Source of the DNA: an uncultured Pelagibacteraceae bacterium
Lineage (GTDB): Bacteria > Pseudomonadota > Alphaproteobacteria > Pelagibacterales > Pelagibacteraceae
Assembly: GCA_902595745.1 (NCBI GenBank)
Contig: CACJRE010000004.1
Coordinates: 1 to 53,411 of the forward strand
Direction of reading: 5' to 3'
Length of the DNA stretch: 53,411 bases
Below the pieces are notes generated by a model. That model saw nothing but the letters and a program-made list of their open reading frames with translations. It did no database searches and was not told the DNA's origin. This document shows positions 1 to 10,183 of the stretch, piece by piece. Each line of letters opens with the position of its first letter. Positions within the stretch are counted from its first letter, which is position 1. The position numbers and the translations under genes are program-made.

Positions 1-1320
1 AGAATAAACATTTTTGCTTTTTTTACCTTCAACTAAAGAAATTAGCTTTTGAGTTTTGTTAATTTTCCATTTAGTTTTTAAAATTGATTGTTTGGCATCA
101 TCTGGTGTCTTAGAAGATCGAATAATTTTAATAATTTTATCTAAATTTTCTACTGATACAGATAAGCCTAATAAAATATGTGCTCTCTCTTCTGCTCTTT
201 TAAGATCAAATTTTGTCTTTTTAATAACTACATCTTCTCTAAAAGATAAAAAGCTTGTTAAAAAATCTTTTAAGTTGCAAGTTTTAGGTTTTCCATCAAC
301 AATTGCTAAAGTATTGAAACCAAAAGAACTTTCAATTTGAGTATTTTTATAAAGTTGTCTTTTAATCGTTTCAGGTTCAACTCCATTCCTTAAGTCAATT
401 GCAACCCTTATACCTTCTCTATTAGACTCGTCTCGTATATCTTTAATACCTTCAATTTTTTTTTCTCTAACAAGTTGAGCAATTCTCTCGTTTAAAACTG
501 ATTTATTAACTTGATATGGAATTGATGTAATAACTAATCTGTCTCTTCCATTTTTAAGGGTTTCAGATGTTACTTCTCCTCTAATTTTAAATGATCCTCT
601 ACCATTATTATATCCTTGCTTAATTATTTGTTTTCCAATGATTACTCCCCCTGTTGGAAAATCTGGGCCAGGAATATGTTTCATTAATTCTTTAACTTTA
701 ATATCTTTGTTATCTATTAATGCTAGTGTTCCATCTATAATTTCACCTAAGTTATGAGGAGGAATACTTGTTGCCATACCTACGGCAATTCCACCTGCCC
801 CATTAACTAAAAGATTTGGATATTGCGCAGGTAATACAGTTGGCTCTTTTTCAGTTTCATCATAGTTGCTTTTGTATGAAACTGTATCCTTTTCAATATC
901 ATCAATTAAAAACTGTGAAACTTTGGAAAGTCTTGTTTCGGTGTACCTCATTGCAGCTGCTGGATCTCCATCTATAGAACCAAAATTTCCTTGACCCTGG
1001 ACTAAAGGAAGGCTCATTGAAAAATCCTGAACCATTCTTACAAGCGCATCATAAACTGATTGATCACCATGAGGGTGGTATTTACCAATAACATCCCCAA
1101 CTATTCTTGCAGATTTTCGAAATTGTTTTGACCAATCATATCCACCTTTATACATTGCATATAAAATTCTTCTATGAACAGGTTTCAATCCATCTCTAAC
1201 ATCTGGTAAAGCTCTACTAACAATTACACTCATTGCATAAGATAAATAAGATGAACTCATCTCATCATGCATTGAGATCAATTTAATATTATTATCTTTT
1301 GGAGCTTCAGTTTTTTGCAT
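1..1320 (-). CDS. gyrA: DNA gyrase subunit A, N-terminal part (cut by window edge)
   Basis: DNA gyrase A is the subunit that breaks and rejoins DNA when gyrase introduces negative supercoils. The reading frame is open from ATG at 1320 to base 1, giving 440 codons of a protein usually around 850-900 residues, so the C-terminal DNA-wrapping domain lies outside the window. The winged-helix and tower regions are recognisable. The catalytic tyrosine is Y126 in AAMRYTETR, and the [12 protein letters not shown] stretch precedes it. The quinolone-determining region reads [12 protein letters not shown], with Gln87 and Ser88 where E. coli has Ser83 and Ala84; the acidic residue (D91) is kept. It lies just downstream of ssb with a 5-bp gap and is probably cotranscribed. 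Identity is certain. Confidence 0.97.
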   Translation of the reverse strand, partial: MQKTEAPKDNNIKLISMHDEMSSSYLSYAMSVIVSRALPDVRDGLKPVHRRILYAMYKGGYDWSKQFRKSARIVGDVIGKYHPHGDQSVYDALVRMVQDFSMSLPLVQGQGNFGSIDGDPAAAMRYTETRLSKVSQFLIDDIEKDTVSYKSNYDETEKEPTVLPAQYPNLLVNGAGGIAVGMATSIPPHNLGEIIDGTLALIDNKDIKVKELMKHIPGPDFPTGGVIIGKQIIKQGYNNGRGSFKIRGEVTSETLKNGRDRLVITSIPYQVNKSVLNERIAQLVREKKIEGIKDIRDESNREGIRVAIDLRNGVEPETIKRQLYKNTQIESSFGFNTLAIVDGKPKTCNLKDFLTSFLSFREDVVIKKTKFDLKRAEERAHILLGLSVSVENLDKIIKIIRSSKTPDDAKQSILKTKWKINKTQKLISLVEGKKSKNVYS

Positions 1321-1325
1321 AGATA

Positions 1326-1778
1326 TTAAAATGGAATTTCGTCATCCATATCGTTTGACACTTGTGATGAGTCCTCAATATTATTTTGTTGAGTTGTGTC
1401 ATTTTGAATTCCACCACTAGTGTTACCACCACCAAGCATCGTTAATGTAGTGTTGTAACCTTGAAGAACAATTTCAGTAGAATATTTATCTTGGCCAGAT
1501 TGCTCGTCTTTCCATTTTCTAGTTGTAAGTTGACCTTCTACATAAATTTGAGCACCTTTTTTAAGGTATTGCTGAATTACATTTACCAACCCTTCATTAA
1601 ATACAACTATACGGTGCCATTCAGTTTTTTCTTTTTTTTCACCAGTATTTTTATCTTTCCAAGATTGACTTGTAGCTAAGCTCAATCTTGCAACACTTTT
1701 ACCATTCACCATTTGTTTGATCTCAGGGTCTGCGCCCAAACGACCAATTAATAATACTTTATTTAAACTTCCAGCCAT
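1326..1778 (-). CDS. ssb: Single-stranded DNA-binding protein
   Basis: SSB coats single-stranded DNA during replication, repair and recombination. The 150-residue protein starts [20 protein letters not shown], the usual start of the OB fold, which covers about residues 4-110. A low-complexity Gly/Asn/Gln linker follows. The tail ends in the acidic tip DMDDEIPF, which in the family recruits partner proteins. Length is normal. It is divergent from uvrA across 88 bp and sits just upstream of gyrA, the usual alphaproteobacterial order. I looked for an SOS box in the divergent gap and did not find a convincing one. Confidence 0.97.
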   Translation of the reverse strand: MAGSLNKVLLIGRLGADPEIKQMVNGKSVARLSLATSQSWKDKNTGEKKEKTEWHRIVVFNEGLVNVIQQYLKKGAQIYVEGQLTTRKWKDEQSGQDKYSTEIVLQGYNTTLTMLGGGNTSGGIQNDTTQQNNIEDSSQVSNDMDDEIPF

Positions 1779-1866
1779 AATATTTAATATTTGTTAAATT
1801 AATTAATAAGAACTATATCACAATTCTTCTCATTATTAATTTTATTAAGTCAAAGCAACAAAAAAT

Positions 1867-4719
1867 ATGATCAAAAAGATAGTTATTAAGGGTGCTAAAG
1901 AACATAATTTAAAGAATGTTTCTGTTGAGATACCTAAAGATCAATTTGTTGTAATAACTGGTCTGTCAGGGTCTGGAAAATCCTCATTAGCTTTTGATAC
2001 TATTTACGCTGAAGGTCAAAGACGTTATGTGGAAAGTTTATCAGCCTATGCAAGACAGTTTTTGGATAAAATGAAAAAACCAAATGTTGATTTGATAGAA
2101 GGTTTAAGTCCTGCAATTGCTATTGAACAGAAAAATACATCTAAAAATCCAAGATCTACTGTTGCTACAGTTACTGAGATTTATGACTATATGAGAGTAT
2201 TGTTTGCTAGAGCTGGTATCCCCTATTCTCCTTTTACTGGAAAACCAATTACATCTCAGACAATAACTCAAATTGTAGATTTAGTTAAAAAACTTCCAAA
2301 AAAAAGTACTATTTATATTTATGCTCCTGTAGTTAGAGGTCGTAAAGGAGAATATAAGAAAGATATTTTAAGTTATAAAAGAAGAGGATTTAGAAAAATT
2401 AAGATCGATAATGTTTTATATGATACCGAAAAATCTCCCAATTTAGATAAAAAACTTAAACATGATATTTCAGTCTTAGTTGATAGAATTGTTCTCAATT
2501 CAAAATTAGGTAATAGATTAGCAGAAAGCATAGAAACAGCAGTTAATTTATCCAATGGATTAGTGTTTGTTGAGTATGAAGATGAAACATTGCCTGTGAA
2601 ATTTAGAAAAATTGAAAAATTAATCTATTCAACAAAATTTGCATGTCCTGAAAGTGGATTTACTATAGAGGAAATAGAACCAAGATTGTTTTCTTTTAAT
2701 AGTCCTTATGGAGCATGTGAAGAATGTGAAGGTATAGGAATTAAATTAAATGTAGATCCAAATTTAGTTATTCCAGACGAAAGAAAAAGTATTGCTGATG
2801 GTGCTATTGAACCGTGGGCAAAATCTACAACATTATATTATGCTCAAACATTAGCTTCAATTGCCAAACATTATGGTTTTTCACTTGATGATAAATGGAA
2901 AAAATTACCTAAAAAGATTAAAGATATAATTTTATATGGTTCTGATGATGAAGAAATTAAATTTAATTACGATGATGGGTACGAAAAATATTCACATAAA
3001 AAAACTTTTGAAGGTGTAATAAATAATCTCGAGAGAAGATTTTTAGAGTCTGATAGTGAGTGGAAAAGAGAAGCTATAGCTGAATATCAATCTGACTCTG
3101 CTTGTGAAAGCTGTAATGGAAACAGGCTAAAAGAAGAAGCTTTATGTGTAAAAATTGATGGTCATAATATTAGCGAAGTCACAAGAAAATCAATTCTTGA
3201 TGCAGCTAAATGGTTTAAAGATTTAGAAAAGAATTTAGATAAAAGACAATTTAAAATTGCAGAACATGTTTTAAAAGAAATTAATGAAAGATTAAATTTT
3301 TTACTTAACGTTGGACTTGATTATTTAACATTATCTAGAGAGTCTGGAACTTTATCTGGGGGTGAAGCCCAAAGAATAAGACTAGCATCACAAATTGGTT
3401 CAGGATTAACGGGTGTCTTATATGTTTTAGACGAACCATCAATAGGTTTACATCAGAAAGACAACGTTAAACTTATTAACGCTTTAAAAAGATTAAGAGA
3501 CTTAGGTAATACTGTAATTGTTGTCGAACATGATACAGAAACGATGGAAAATGCAGATCATATAATTGATATGGGCCCAGAAGCAGGGTCAAATGGTGGT
3601 CAAGTATCTGCCCAAGGATCTTATGAAGAAATCAAAAAAGATAAAAATAGTATTACTGGCCAATATCTTTCAAATAAAAAAATAATTGAAGTTCCTAAAT
3701 CACGTCGATTAGCTAAGAATGGTCGATTTGTTGAGATTAATGGTGCTTCTGGAAATAATTTAAATAATGTAAATCTAAAAATACCAACAGGAAGTTTTAC
3801 ATGTATTACTGGTGTTTCAGGGAGTGGTAAGTCCACTTTAATATTACAAACTTTATACCATGCTTTAAATTTAACACTTAATAATAAAGCTAGAAAAGCT
3901 CCAAAAGCATTTAAAAGTTATAAAGGTGTAGAATTAATAGATAAGATTATAGATATTGATCAGTCACCTATTGGTAGAACACCAAGATCAAATCCTGCAA
4001 CTTATACAGGAGCTTTTGGACCAATAAGAGATTGGTTTACGAGTTTACCTGAATCTAAAACTAGAGGATATAAACCTGGACGTTTTTCGTTTAATGTTAA
4101 AGGTGGAAGATGTGAAGCTTGTGAGGGAGATGGAGTAATAACCTATGAAATGCATTTTTTACCAGATGTTTATATTCAATGTGATGAATGTAAAGGTACA
4201 AGATACAACAGGGAAACACTGGAAATTAAATTTAAAGATAAAAGTATAGCTGATGTATTAGACATGTCTGTTGATGAAGGTTGTGAGTATTTCGAAAATA
4301 TATCAAATATTAAGACTAAACTTTTAACACTTAAAAAAGTAGGTTTGGGATATATTAAAATTGGTCAACAAGCTACTACCCTTTCAGGTGGTGAAGCTCA
4401 AAGAATAAAACTAGCAAAAGAGCTTTCAAAAAGATCAACTGGACGAACAATGTATATTTTAGATGAACCAACAACTGGTCTTCATCAACATGATATTAAG
4501 AAATTATTAGAAATACTTCATACATTTGTTAAACTTGGCAATACTGTTGTGGTAATTGAACACAATTTAGATGTCATAAAAACTGCTGATTATATTGTTG
4601 ATATGGGCCCCGAGGGCGGAGTTAAAGGTGGGAATATTATAGCTGAAGGTAAGCCTGAAGATATTATTAAAGTTCCTGAAAGTTACACTGGTCAATTTTT
4701 AAAACCATTATTAAGATAA
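1867..4719 (+). CDS. uvrA: Excinuclease ABC subunit A
   Basis: UvrA is the damage-sensing ATPase of nucleotide excision repair and loads UvrB at lesions. The 950-residue length is normal. Two ABC ATPase modules are visible: Walker [13 protein letters not shown] near residue 33 and [10 protein letters not shown] near 650, with signature motifs [13 protein letters not shown] and [13 protein letters not shown] and the UvrA-specific DEPSIGLHQ and DEPTTGLHQ. Zinc modules are seen as CESCNGNR and as CEACEGDG paired with CDECKGTR. In the first zinc module the opening pair reads CPESGFT, so the second cysteine is a serine, while the later CEEC is intact. The start follows a short A-rich leader without a strong Shine-Dalgarno sequence. 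It is monocistronic or weakly linked to the next gene. Confidence 0.98.
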   Translation: MIKKIVIKGAKEHNLKNVSVEIPKDQFVVITGLSGSGKSSLAFDTIYAEGQRRYVESLSAYARQFLDKMKKPNVDLIEGLSPAIAIEQKNTSKNPRSTVATVTEIYDYMRVLFARAGIPYSPFTGKPITSQTITQIVDLVKKLPKKSTIYIYAPVVRGRKGEYKKDILSYKRRGFRKIKIDNVLYDTEKSPNLDKKLKHDISVLVDRIVLNSKLGNRLAESIETAVNLSNGLVFVEYEDETLPVKFRKIEKLIYSTKFACPESGFTIEEIEPRLFSFNSPYGACEECEGIGIKLNVDPNLVIPDERKSIADGAIEPWAKSTTLYYAQTLASIAKHYGFSLDDKWKKLPKKIKDIILYGSDDEEIKFNYDDGYEKYSHKKTFEGVINNLERRFLESDSEWKREAIAEYQSDSACESCNGNRLKEEALCVKIDGHNISEVTRKSILDAAKWFKDLEKNLDKRQFKIAEHVLKEINERLNFLLNVGLDYLTLSRESGTLSGGEAQRIRLASQIGSGLTGVLYVLDEPSIGLHQKDNVKLINALKRLRDLGNTVIVVEHDTETMENADHIIDMGPEAGSNGGQVSAQGSYEEIKKDKNSITGQYLSNKKIIEVPKSRRLAKNGRFVEINGASGNNLNNVNLKIPTGSFTCITGVSGSGKSTLILQTLYHALNLTLNNKARKAPKAFKSYKGVELIDKIIDIDQSPIGRTPRSNPATYTGAFGPIRDWFTSLPESKTRGYKPGRFSFNVKGGRCEACEGDGVITYEMHFLPDVYIQCDECKGTRYNRETLEIKFKDKSIADVLDMSVDEGCEYFENISNIKTKLLTLKKVGLGYIKIGQQATTLSGGEAQRIKLAKELSKRSTGRTMYILDEPTTGLHQHDIKKLLEILHTFVKLGNTVVVIEHNLDVIKTADYIVDMGPEGGVKGGNIIAEGKPEDIIKVPESYTGQFLKPLLR

Positions 4720-4774
4720 TGCATCAAAAGAATGTTAAAATTTTAGTTAAATTAGTGTATAAATAATCAGAATC

Positions 4775-5377
4775 ATGAGTAATTTATTAGGATCACTTTC
4801 AAAAACAATCCACGCGTCACTGGCTTTAGCGATTTTATTATTTATTGGCTTATTTTATTTAAATGGTGGTTTTGCTTTTGACACATTGTTTTGGAGCTGG
4901 TTATTTAGATACATCCATGTGATCGTTGCTATAATGTGGATTGGTTTACTATGGTATTTTAACTTTGTTCAAATACCAAATATGGGCAAAATTCCAGATG
5001 AACAAAAACCAGCTATTGGTAAGGTTATAGCCCCAGCTGCCTTGTTTTATTTTAGATGGGCTGCTGCTTTAACAGTTTTATCAGGACTAATATTAGCTCT
5101 TTTGAATGGTTATCTTCATGATGCAATGACATTAAGTATTGGTAATGGAATTCCAAAACATACAGCCATTGGAATTGGAATGTGGCTTGGCGTTATAATG
5201 GCTTTCAATGTTTGGTTTGTAATTTGGCCAAACCAAAAAAGAGCTTTAGGAATTGTTGAATGTGAACCTGATTTGAAAGCTAAATCTGCTAAAACAGCGA
5301 TGCTATTTTCAAGAACAAATACATTGTTATCATTACCAATGTTGTTAGCAATGGTAGCTGCTCAAAACCTTTACTAA
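4775..5377 (+). CDS. Urate hydroxylase PuuD-like membrane domain protein (no cytochrome domain)
   Basis: This 200-residue integral membrane protein resembles the N-terminal membrane domain of bacterial urate hydroxylase PuuD (the Urate_ox_N family). I see about five hydrophobic segments and the typical motifs RYIHVIVAIMWIG (residues 45-57) and FYFRWAAALT (91-100), with histidines and arginines at membrane edges. Full-length PuuD proteins are about twice as long and end in a periplasmic cytochrome c domain with CxxCH. No CxxCH occurs here, so urate oxidation cannot be assumed. The family includes many short members of unknown role. It is followed convergently by aacS after 14 bp. The family call is fairly sure; the function is open. 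Confidence 0.75.
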   Translation: MSNLLGSLSKTIHASLALAILLFIGLFYLNGGFAFDTLFWSWLFRYIHVIVAIMWIGLLWYFNFVQIPNMGKIPDEQKPAIGKVIAPAALFYFRWAAALTVLSGLILALLNGYLHDAMTLSIGNGIPKHTAIGIGMWLGVIMAFNVWFVIWPNQKRALGIVECEPDLKAKSAKTAMLFSRTNTLLSLPMLLAMVAAQNLY

Positions 5378-5391
5378 ATTTTTATTTTTAA

Positions 5392-7353
5392 TTAATACTG
5401 TAATTCTTTAATATTAAAATATTGATTTAAAGATTGAGGGTTAGCCAAAGCTTCTTTGTTTTTAATCATATTTCCCTCTATTATATTTTTAACTGCAAGC
5501 TCAACTATTTTACCACTTTTAGTTCTTGGAATATCGTTCACTTGGATTATCTTATGAGGAACATGTCTTGGAGAAGCATTTTTTCTGATTTGCAATTTCA
5601 TTTTTTTTAATAAATTTTCATTAAGTTCAAATTTAGAGTTTAAAATTATAAATAAAATTATTCTAATATCATTATCCCATGATTGACCAACAACTAGTGA
5701 CTCCTTTACTTCTTTAAATCTTTCTATTTCAGAGTAAATTTCAGCTGTACCTAGACGAACACCGCCAGGATTTAAAGTAGTGTCTGATCTACCCATAATT
5801 ATAAACCCTCGTTTATTAGTTAATTTAGCAAAATCTCCATGATACCAAATATTTTTAAATTTATTAAAATATGCTTTTTTAAATTTTAAATCATTTTTAT
5901 CATTCCAAAATTTTAAGGGCATTGATGGAAAAGGATTGATGCAGACGAGCTCACCTCTTTTATCAATAATAGATTTCCCTTTATCGTTAAAAATACGAAC
6001 ATCCATCCCTAATCCTTTGTTTTGGATTTCACCTGAATAAACAGGCTGGTATAAATTTCCTAAAACAAAACAAGAGACTATATCTGTTCCCCCTGAAATA
6101 GAGGCTAAATGAACATCTTTTTTTATATTCTTATATACATAATTGAAACAATCTTCAGATAAAGGAGAGCCTGTTGAACAAATTGTTCTTAATTTATTAA
6201 ATTTGAATTTTTTTTTATAATTTAAATTAGTTTTTCGCAAAACATCAATATACTTTGCACTAACACCTAGCAAAGTTATGTTTTCTTTATTTGCTATCCT
6301 AAGAAGTAAATTTTCATTTTTATACATTGGTGAGCCATCAAATAAAACGATTGAAGCTTTGGAAGATAGAGCTGAAACTAACCAATTCCACATCATCCAT
6401 CCACAGGTAGTAAAATAAAAAACATTATCATTTTCTTTTATGTCACAATGTAGTTGATGTTCTTTTAAATGTTGAAGTAAAACTCCTCCAGTTTTGTGGC
6501 AAATACATTTGGGTTTGCCAGTTGTTCCACTTGAATAAAGAATTGCTAATTCATGTTCAAAATCAAATCTTTTTAATTTTAGATCAGTTTCATTTTGTTG
6601 GAAAATATATTTAAATGTATGGGTCTTAATATTTTTATACTTTGGAATTTTTTTTATTCCAAGTTTTCCAGGATAACTTGTAATAATTAAATGTCTTATA
6701 CTTGGTATTCTTTTAATTATTTCTGGAATTCTTTCTAAAACATCTATTCTTTTACCATTATAAAAATATTCATTTGTAACAAATAAAATTTTGGGTTTAA
6801 TTTGTGAAAATCTCTCAACAACACCATTAACCCCAAAGTCAGGTGAGCAAGAGGACCATATTGATCCGATGGCAACTGTCCCCAAAAAAGCTTCGACTGT
6901 CTCAGGTATATTGGGCATATAAGCCGCAACTCTATCTTTTGGTTTTATTTTTAATTTCTTTAAAAATAAGGATATTTTATTGACGTTACTATTTAATTTT
7001 TTCCAGCTTTTGATTTCACGGTAACCATTTTCACTAATAAAGGTAATTGCCTTATCATTATTATTTTTTGTCAGTAAGTTTTCAGTAAAATTCAATTTTG
7101 ATTTTGGTAAAAAAATATTCTTATAAAATTTAGAAGATCTTTTATATTTTTGCTTATTTTTATCTCCTTTAACACTTGAAAAATCCCAAACACAGTCCCA
7201 AAAATTTTGTGGATTATTTACAGACCATTTGTGTATTTTTTCAAAATCTTTTTTGAAAGTTTTTTTATATTTATTCGATATAAATTTTTCAAATTTAAAT
7301 AAATTTGAATTATCTTTTATTTTTTTAGAAGCTTCCCAGAGTTTTTTATCCAT
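5392..7353 (-). CDS. aacS: Acetoacetyl-CoA synthetase (acetoacetate-CoA ligase)
   Basis: This cytosolic enzyme activates acetoacetate to acetoacetyl-CoA using ATP and CoA, feeding ketone-body or polyhydroxybutyrate carbon into central metabolism. The 653 residues match the usual length near 650. It is an ANL-superfamily adenylating enzyme. The N-terminal FWDCVWDFSSVKG is typical of AacS, and the phosphate-binding loop YSSGTTGKPK lies at about residues 273-282. The CGWMMWNWLVSAL and ISGGTDIVSCF motifs separate AacS from acetyl-CoA synthetase, and the acylation lysine lies in PRTKSGKIVE near the C-terminus. It is transcribed leftward and followed by nothing on its strand in the 14-bp convergent gap with the PuuD-like gene. 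secF lies 29 bp upstream of its start on the same strand. Confidence 0.94.
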   Translation of the reverse strand: MDKKLWEASKKIKDNSNLFKFEKFISNKYKKTFKKDFEKIHKWSVNNPQNFWDCVWDFSSVKGDKNKQKYKRSSKFYKNIFLPKSKLNFTENLLTKNNNDKAITFISENGYREIKSWKKLNSNVNKISLFLKKLKIKPKDRVAAYMPNIPETVEAFLGTVAIGSIWSSCSPDFGVNGVVERFSQIKPKILFVTNEYFYNGKRIDVLERIPEIIKRIPSIRHLIITSYPGKLGIKKIPKYKNIKTHTFKYIFQQNETDLKLKRFDFEHELAILYSSGTTGKPKCICHKTGGVLLQHLKEHQLHCDIKENDNVFYFTTCGWMMWNWLVSALSSKASIVLFDGSPMYKNENLLLRIANKENITLLGVSAKYIDVLRKTNLNYKKKFKFNKLRTICSTGSPLSEDCFNYVYKNIKKDVHLASISGGTDIVSCFVLGNLYQPVYSGEIQNKGLGMDVRIFNDKGKSIIDKRGELVCINPFPSMPLKFWNDKNDLKFKKAYFNKFKNIWYHGDFAKLTNKRGFIIMGRSDTTLNPGGVRLGTAEIYSEIERFKEVKESLVVGQSWDNDIRIILFIILNSKFELNENLLKKMKLQIRKNASPRHVPHKIIQVNDIPRTKSGKIVELAVKNIIEGNMIKNKEALANPQSLNQYFNIKELQY

Positions 7354-7382
7354 AAATAACTTTATATTTATATGGTATATGA

Positions 7383-8273
7383 TTAACTCTTATCATCCTC
7401 CCTCAAGACAGTTTTTTGAGAAACTTTCAGCCTAACTAAAACAGTATTAGCAATATAAATTGAAGAATAAGTACCAAATACTACACCCAAAATCATTGCT
7501 AGTGAAAATCCTTTCAGAATTTCTCCTCCAAAAAAATATATTGCTAAAAGTGCTAATAAAGTTGTTGCTGAAGTTATTATAGTTCTCGAAAGAGTTTCAT
7601 TGATAGAAATATTAGTAAGTTCAAATATCTTAATATCAGAATATTTTCTTAAATTTTCTCTCACTCGGTCAAAAATAACAACCGTGTCATTCATTGAATA
7701 TCCCACTATAGTTAAAACAGCTGCAATTATTGATAAATTAATTTCAAGACTAAACAATGAAAAAACTCCAAGAGTAACAATTACATCATGAAAAAGAGCC
7801 AATATCGCGCCAAGACTAAATTGCCATTCAAATCTTATCCAAATATAAAATAACATTACAGCTAATGACAATGAAATGGCAATAACTCCAGATTTTAATA
7901 ATTCTGCACTTACTTTTGGTCCCACATTTTCTACCCTTCTAAAATCAAAATTATTTCCAAAAGATTTATCGAGATTTAATTTTATTTCCTCAATTATATT
8001 TTTTTTATTATCTTTATTTTCAAATTTGACCAAATAATCAGTATCGTTACCAAATTTTTTAACGGATACATCACCAAGATTCATTTGACTAAATTTGTCT
8101 CTTAATGAACTAACATTTATTTTATCATCTGATGATCTTAGTTCAATTAAGGTTCCACCTTTAAAATCAATTCCAAAATTAAGCCCTTTAAAAACTAACA
8201 GAATTAAAGAACAGAAAATTAATATTCCAGACAAGAAATTGAAATGATTATAATATTTATTAAATGCAATCAT
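7383..8273 (-). CDS. secF: Protein translocase subunit SecF
   Basis: SecF partners SecD in the inner membrane and uses the proton gradient to pull exported proteins through SecYEG. The 296-residue protein has an N-terminal membrane segment (about 15-31), a small periplasmic domain with the FKGGTLIELRS motif, and then five more membrane segments in RND-like order (GVIAISLSLAVMLFYIWIRF, ILALFHDVIVTLGVF, then VLTIVGYSMNDTVVIFDRVR). The GYSMNDTVVIFDRVREN motif is the family signature. Its start codon shares a base with the secD stop codon, so the two are translationally coupled. It is the last gene of the long leftward block. Confidence 0.97.
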   Translation of the reverse strand: MIAFNKYYNHFNFLSGILIFCSLILLVFKGLNFGIDFKGGTLIELRSSDDKINVSSLRDKFSQMNLGDVSVKKFGNDTDYLVKFENKDNKKNIIEEIKLNLDKSFGNNFDFRRVENVGPKVSAELLKSGVIAISLSLAVMLFYIWIRFEWQFSLGAILALFHDVIVTLGVFSLFSLEINLSIIAAVLTIVGYSMNDTVVIFDRVRENLRKYSDIKIFELTNISINETLSRTIITSATTLLALLAIYFFGGEILKGFSLAMILGVVFGTYSSIYIANTVLVRLKVSQKTVLREDDKS

Positions 8274-9826
8274 TATATTAATTTTTCCTTGTTTCTATTT
8301 TTTGAAACGTACAGACTAGTAAAAAGTCTTGCTATGAAATAAACAGAAAATAGAGTTGTAAATATTCCAACACCTAGGGTTACTGAAAACCCTTTTATTG
8401 GACCTGATCCCATAAAAAAAAGTATAATAGCTGCTAATAAAGTGGTTATGTTAGCATCAATAATTGCTGTTCTTGATTTTACATAGCCACTATCAAAAGC
8501 CAAAATATTATTTTTTTCATCTTTAAGTTCTTCTTTAATTCTCTCAAATATTAAAACATTTGCATCAACAGCCATACCAACAGTTAATATTATTCCAGCA
8601 ATACCAGGCAACGTTAAAGTTGCTTCAAATAAAGTTAAAATTCCTAATAAAATAAATAAATTGATAATTAGTGTAACGTTGGTAATTAATCCAAAGACTT
8701 TGTATTTGATAAACATAAAGATAATTACAAGAAGAAAACCGATTGCTAAAGCAATCATACCTGCATTTATCGAGTCTTGACCTAAATCAGGACCAACTGT
8801 TCTCTCTTCGATAATATTTAAAGGTGCTGGTAACGCTCCAGATCTAAGTAGTAATGCTAAATCAGTTGCTGATTGAAATGTAAAACCACCACTTATTTGT
8901 CCATTACCACTTGCAATGGTATCTCTAATTACCGGTGCACTTATAATCTTACCATCTAAAACTATTGCTAATTGTTTACCAATACCTGTTGATGTTGCTT
9001 TACCAAATCTTTTTGCACCTACTCTATCAAGTGAAAAAGAAACAACAGTTTGATTGGACTGTGTATCCATTTGAGGCTGGGCATCTAAAAGATTATCTCC
9101 ACTTATAATTATTCTTTTACTGACTGTAGCTTCATCAGTACCATCTTCATATTTAAGTTTTTCAACTCCAAAACCATCATTTTCATCGTTTGTAACAAAT
9201 CTAAAAGTTAAATTTGCAGTTTTACCCAAAAGTGATTTAACTCTCATAGGGTCATCAAGACCAGGAAGTTCAACTAAAATACGATTATTTCCTCTCTTTA
9301 AAATATTAGGTTCATTAGTACCTACTTCATCAATTCTTCTTCGGACAATTTCGATTGCTTGATCTTGAGATGAAGTTTTTAAAGCAACTAATCCTTGTTT
9401 CGAAAAATTAATTTTTAAATTAACTCCTATATCTTCTATATTTAATTGGTGTGATTTAAATCTTGGATAATATGGATTTATTTCACTATTTTCATCAGTA
9501 AAAGTATCAACAATTATTTGCTTATTCTGATTATCAACATTAAAAAAAATACTATCACCATCAATTTTAATGTTACTTATTTTAATATTTTGATCTTTAA
9601 AATAATTTCGGATCGTTGTTGTTAGGTTTTGAAGTTTTTGTTCTATGACTGGATCATTATCAATTTCAAGCAAGAGATATGAACCACCCTGTAAATCTAA
9701 ACCTAAATTAATTTTTTTACTAAAAAACTCATCATCAAATTTAAATAAATTAGATGAAGCAATGGTAATAAATAAAAGTGAAAAAAGAGTTATAAATAAA
9801 ATTCTTGACTTAGAAAAATAAAGCAC
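8273..9826 (-). CDS. secD: Protein translocase subunit SecD
   Basis: SecD is the larger half of the SecDF translocation motor. The 517-residue protein has a first membrane segment at about residues 9-27, followed by the LGLDLQGGSYLLLEID motif and a large periplasmic region with RRIDEVGTNEP and ILVELPGLDDP. The C-terminal five membrane segments include PGIAGIILTVGMAVDANVLIFERIKEE, which is cut here as GMAVDANVLIFERIKEE, the SecD signature carrying the essential Asp. Length is shorter than E. coli (about 615) but normal for alphaproteobacteria. It lies 14 bp after yajC and overlaps secF by one base. Confidence 0.97.
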   Translation of the reverse strand: MLYFSKSRILFITLFSLLFITIASSNLFKFDDEFFSKKINLGLDLQGGSYLLLEIDNDPVIEQKLQNLTTTIRNYFKDQNIKISNIKIDGDSIFFNVDNQNKQIIVDTFTDENSEINPYYPRFKSHQLNIEDIGVNLKINFSKQGLVALKTSSQDQAIEIVRRRIDEVGTNEPNILKRGNNRILVELPGLDDPMRVKSLLGKTANLTFRFVTNDENDGFGVEKLKYEDGTDEATVSKRIIISGDNLLDAQPQMDTQSNQTVVSFSLDRVGAKRFGKATSTGIGKQLAIVLDGKIISAPVIRDTIASGNGQISGGFTFQSATDLALLLRSGALPAPLNIIEERTVGPDLGQDSINAGMIALAIGFLLVIIFMFIKYKVFGLITNVTLIINLFILLGILTLFEATLTLPGIAGIILTVGMAVDANVLIFERIKEELKDEKNNILAFDSGYVKSRTAIIDANITTLLAAIILFFMGSGPIKGFSVTLGVGIFTTLFSVYFIARLFTSLYVSKNRNKEKLI

Positions 9827-9840
9827 TTTATTTTAGACGA

Positions 9841-10128
9841 TTATTTTTTAACTTCTTGATTATTTAAAAGACCTTGAATCCCAGTTGCTTTTACTATTTC
9901 AACTTTAACATTGTCAGCTATTTCTACTTCAACTTTGTCATTATCAATCAATCGTTCAACAGTTCCAGTAATACCTCCTGAGGTAATAACTTTGTCACCT
10001 CTTTTTAAACTTTCAACCATTGCTTTGTGCTCTTTAACCTTTTTTTGTTGAGGTCTAATTAAGAAAAAATAAAAAATAACAAAAATTAATATTAACGGTA
10101 TAAATTGTCCTATTCCTGAACCTTCCAT
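9841..10128 (-). CDS. yajC: Preprotein translocase subunit YajC
   Basis: YajC is a small single-pass inner-membrane protein that copurifies with SecDF. The 95 residues contain one hydrophobic segment (about 8-25, FIPLILIFVIFYFFLIRPQQ) followed by the conserved RPQQKKVKEHKAMVESLKRG and the GDKVITSGGITGTVERLIDN beta-rich domain. A good Shine-Dalgarno sequence (AAGGAG) lies just before the ATG. It opens the yajC-secD-secF run. In many alphaproteobacteria surE, pcm and an M23 peptidase lie between serS and yajC; here they are absent and only 55 bp separate the two genes. Confidence 0.96.
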   Translation of the reverse strand: MEGSGIGQFIPLILIFVIFYFFLIRPQQKKVKEHKAMVESLKRGDKVITSGGITGTVERLIDNDKVEVEIADNVKVEIVKATGIQGLLNNQEVKK

Positions 10129-10154
10129 AAATCTCCTTATAAATTAGCTGAATT

Positions 10155-10181
10155 ATTATACTATCTTATTAATGAAAACAA
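10155..10181 (-). promoter_or_regulatory. Possible sigma70-type promoter for yajC-secDF
   Basis: Reading leftward, TTGTTT at 10181-10176 is followed by a 15-base spacer and a perfect TATAAT at 10160-10155, about 27 bases before the yajC start. The -10 box is strong, but the spacer is short, and AT-rich sequence produces such matches easily. The call rests only on sequence appearance. Confidence 0.35.
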
Positions 10182-10183
10182 CT

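Noticed and set aside
1779..1866. Possible LexA/SOS box between ssb and uvrA (GAACTATATCACAATTC)
   Set aside because: The alphaproteobacterial LexA pattern is a direct repeat GTTC-N7-GTTC. Here only one GAAC is present and the second half does not match, so no SOS box is claimed.
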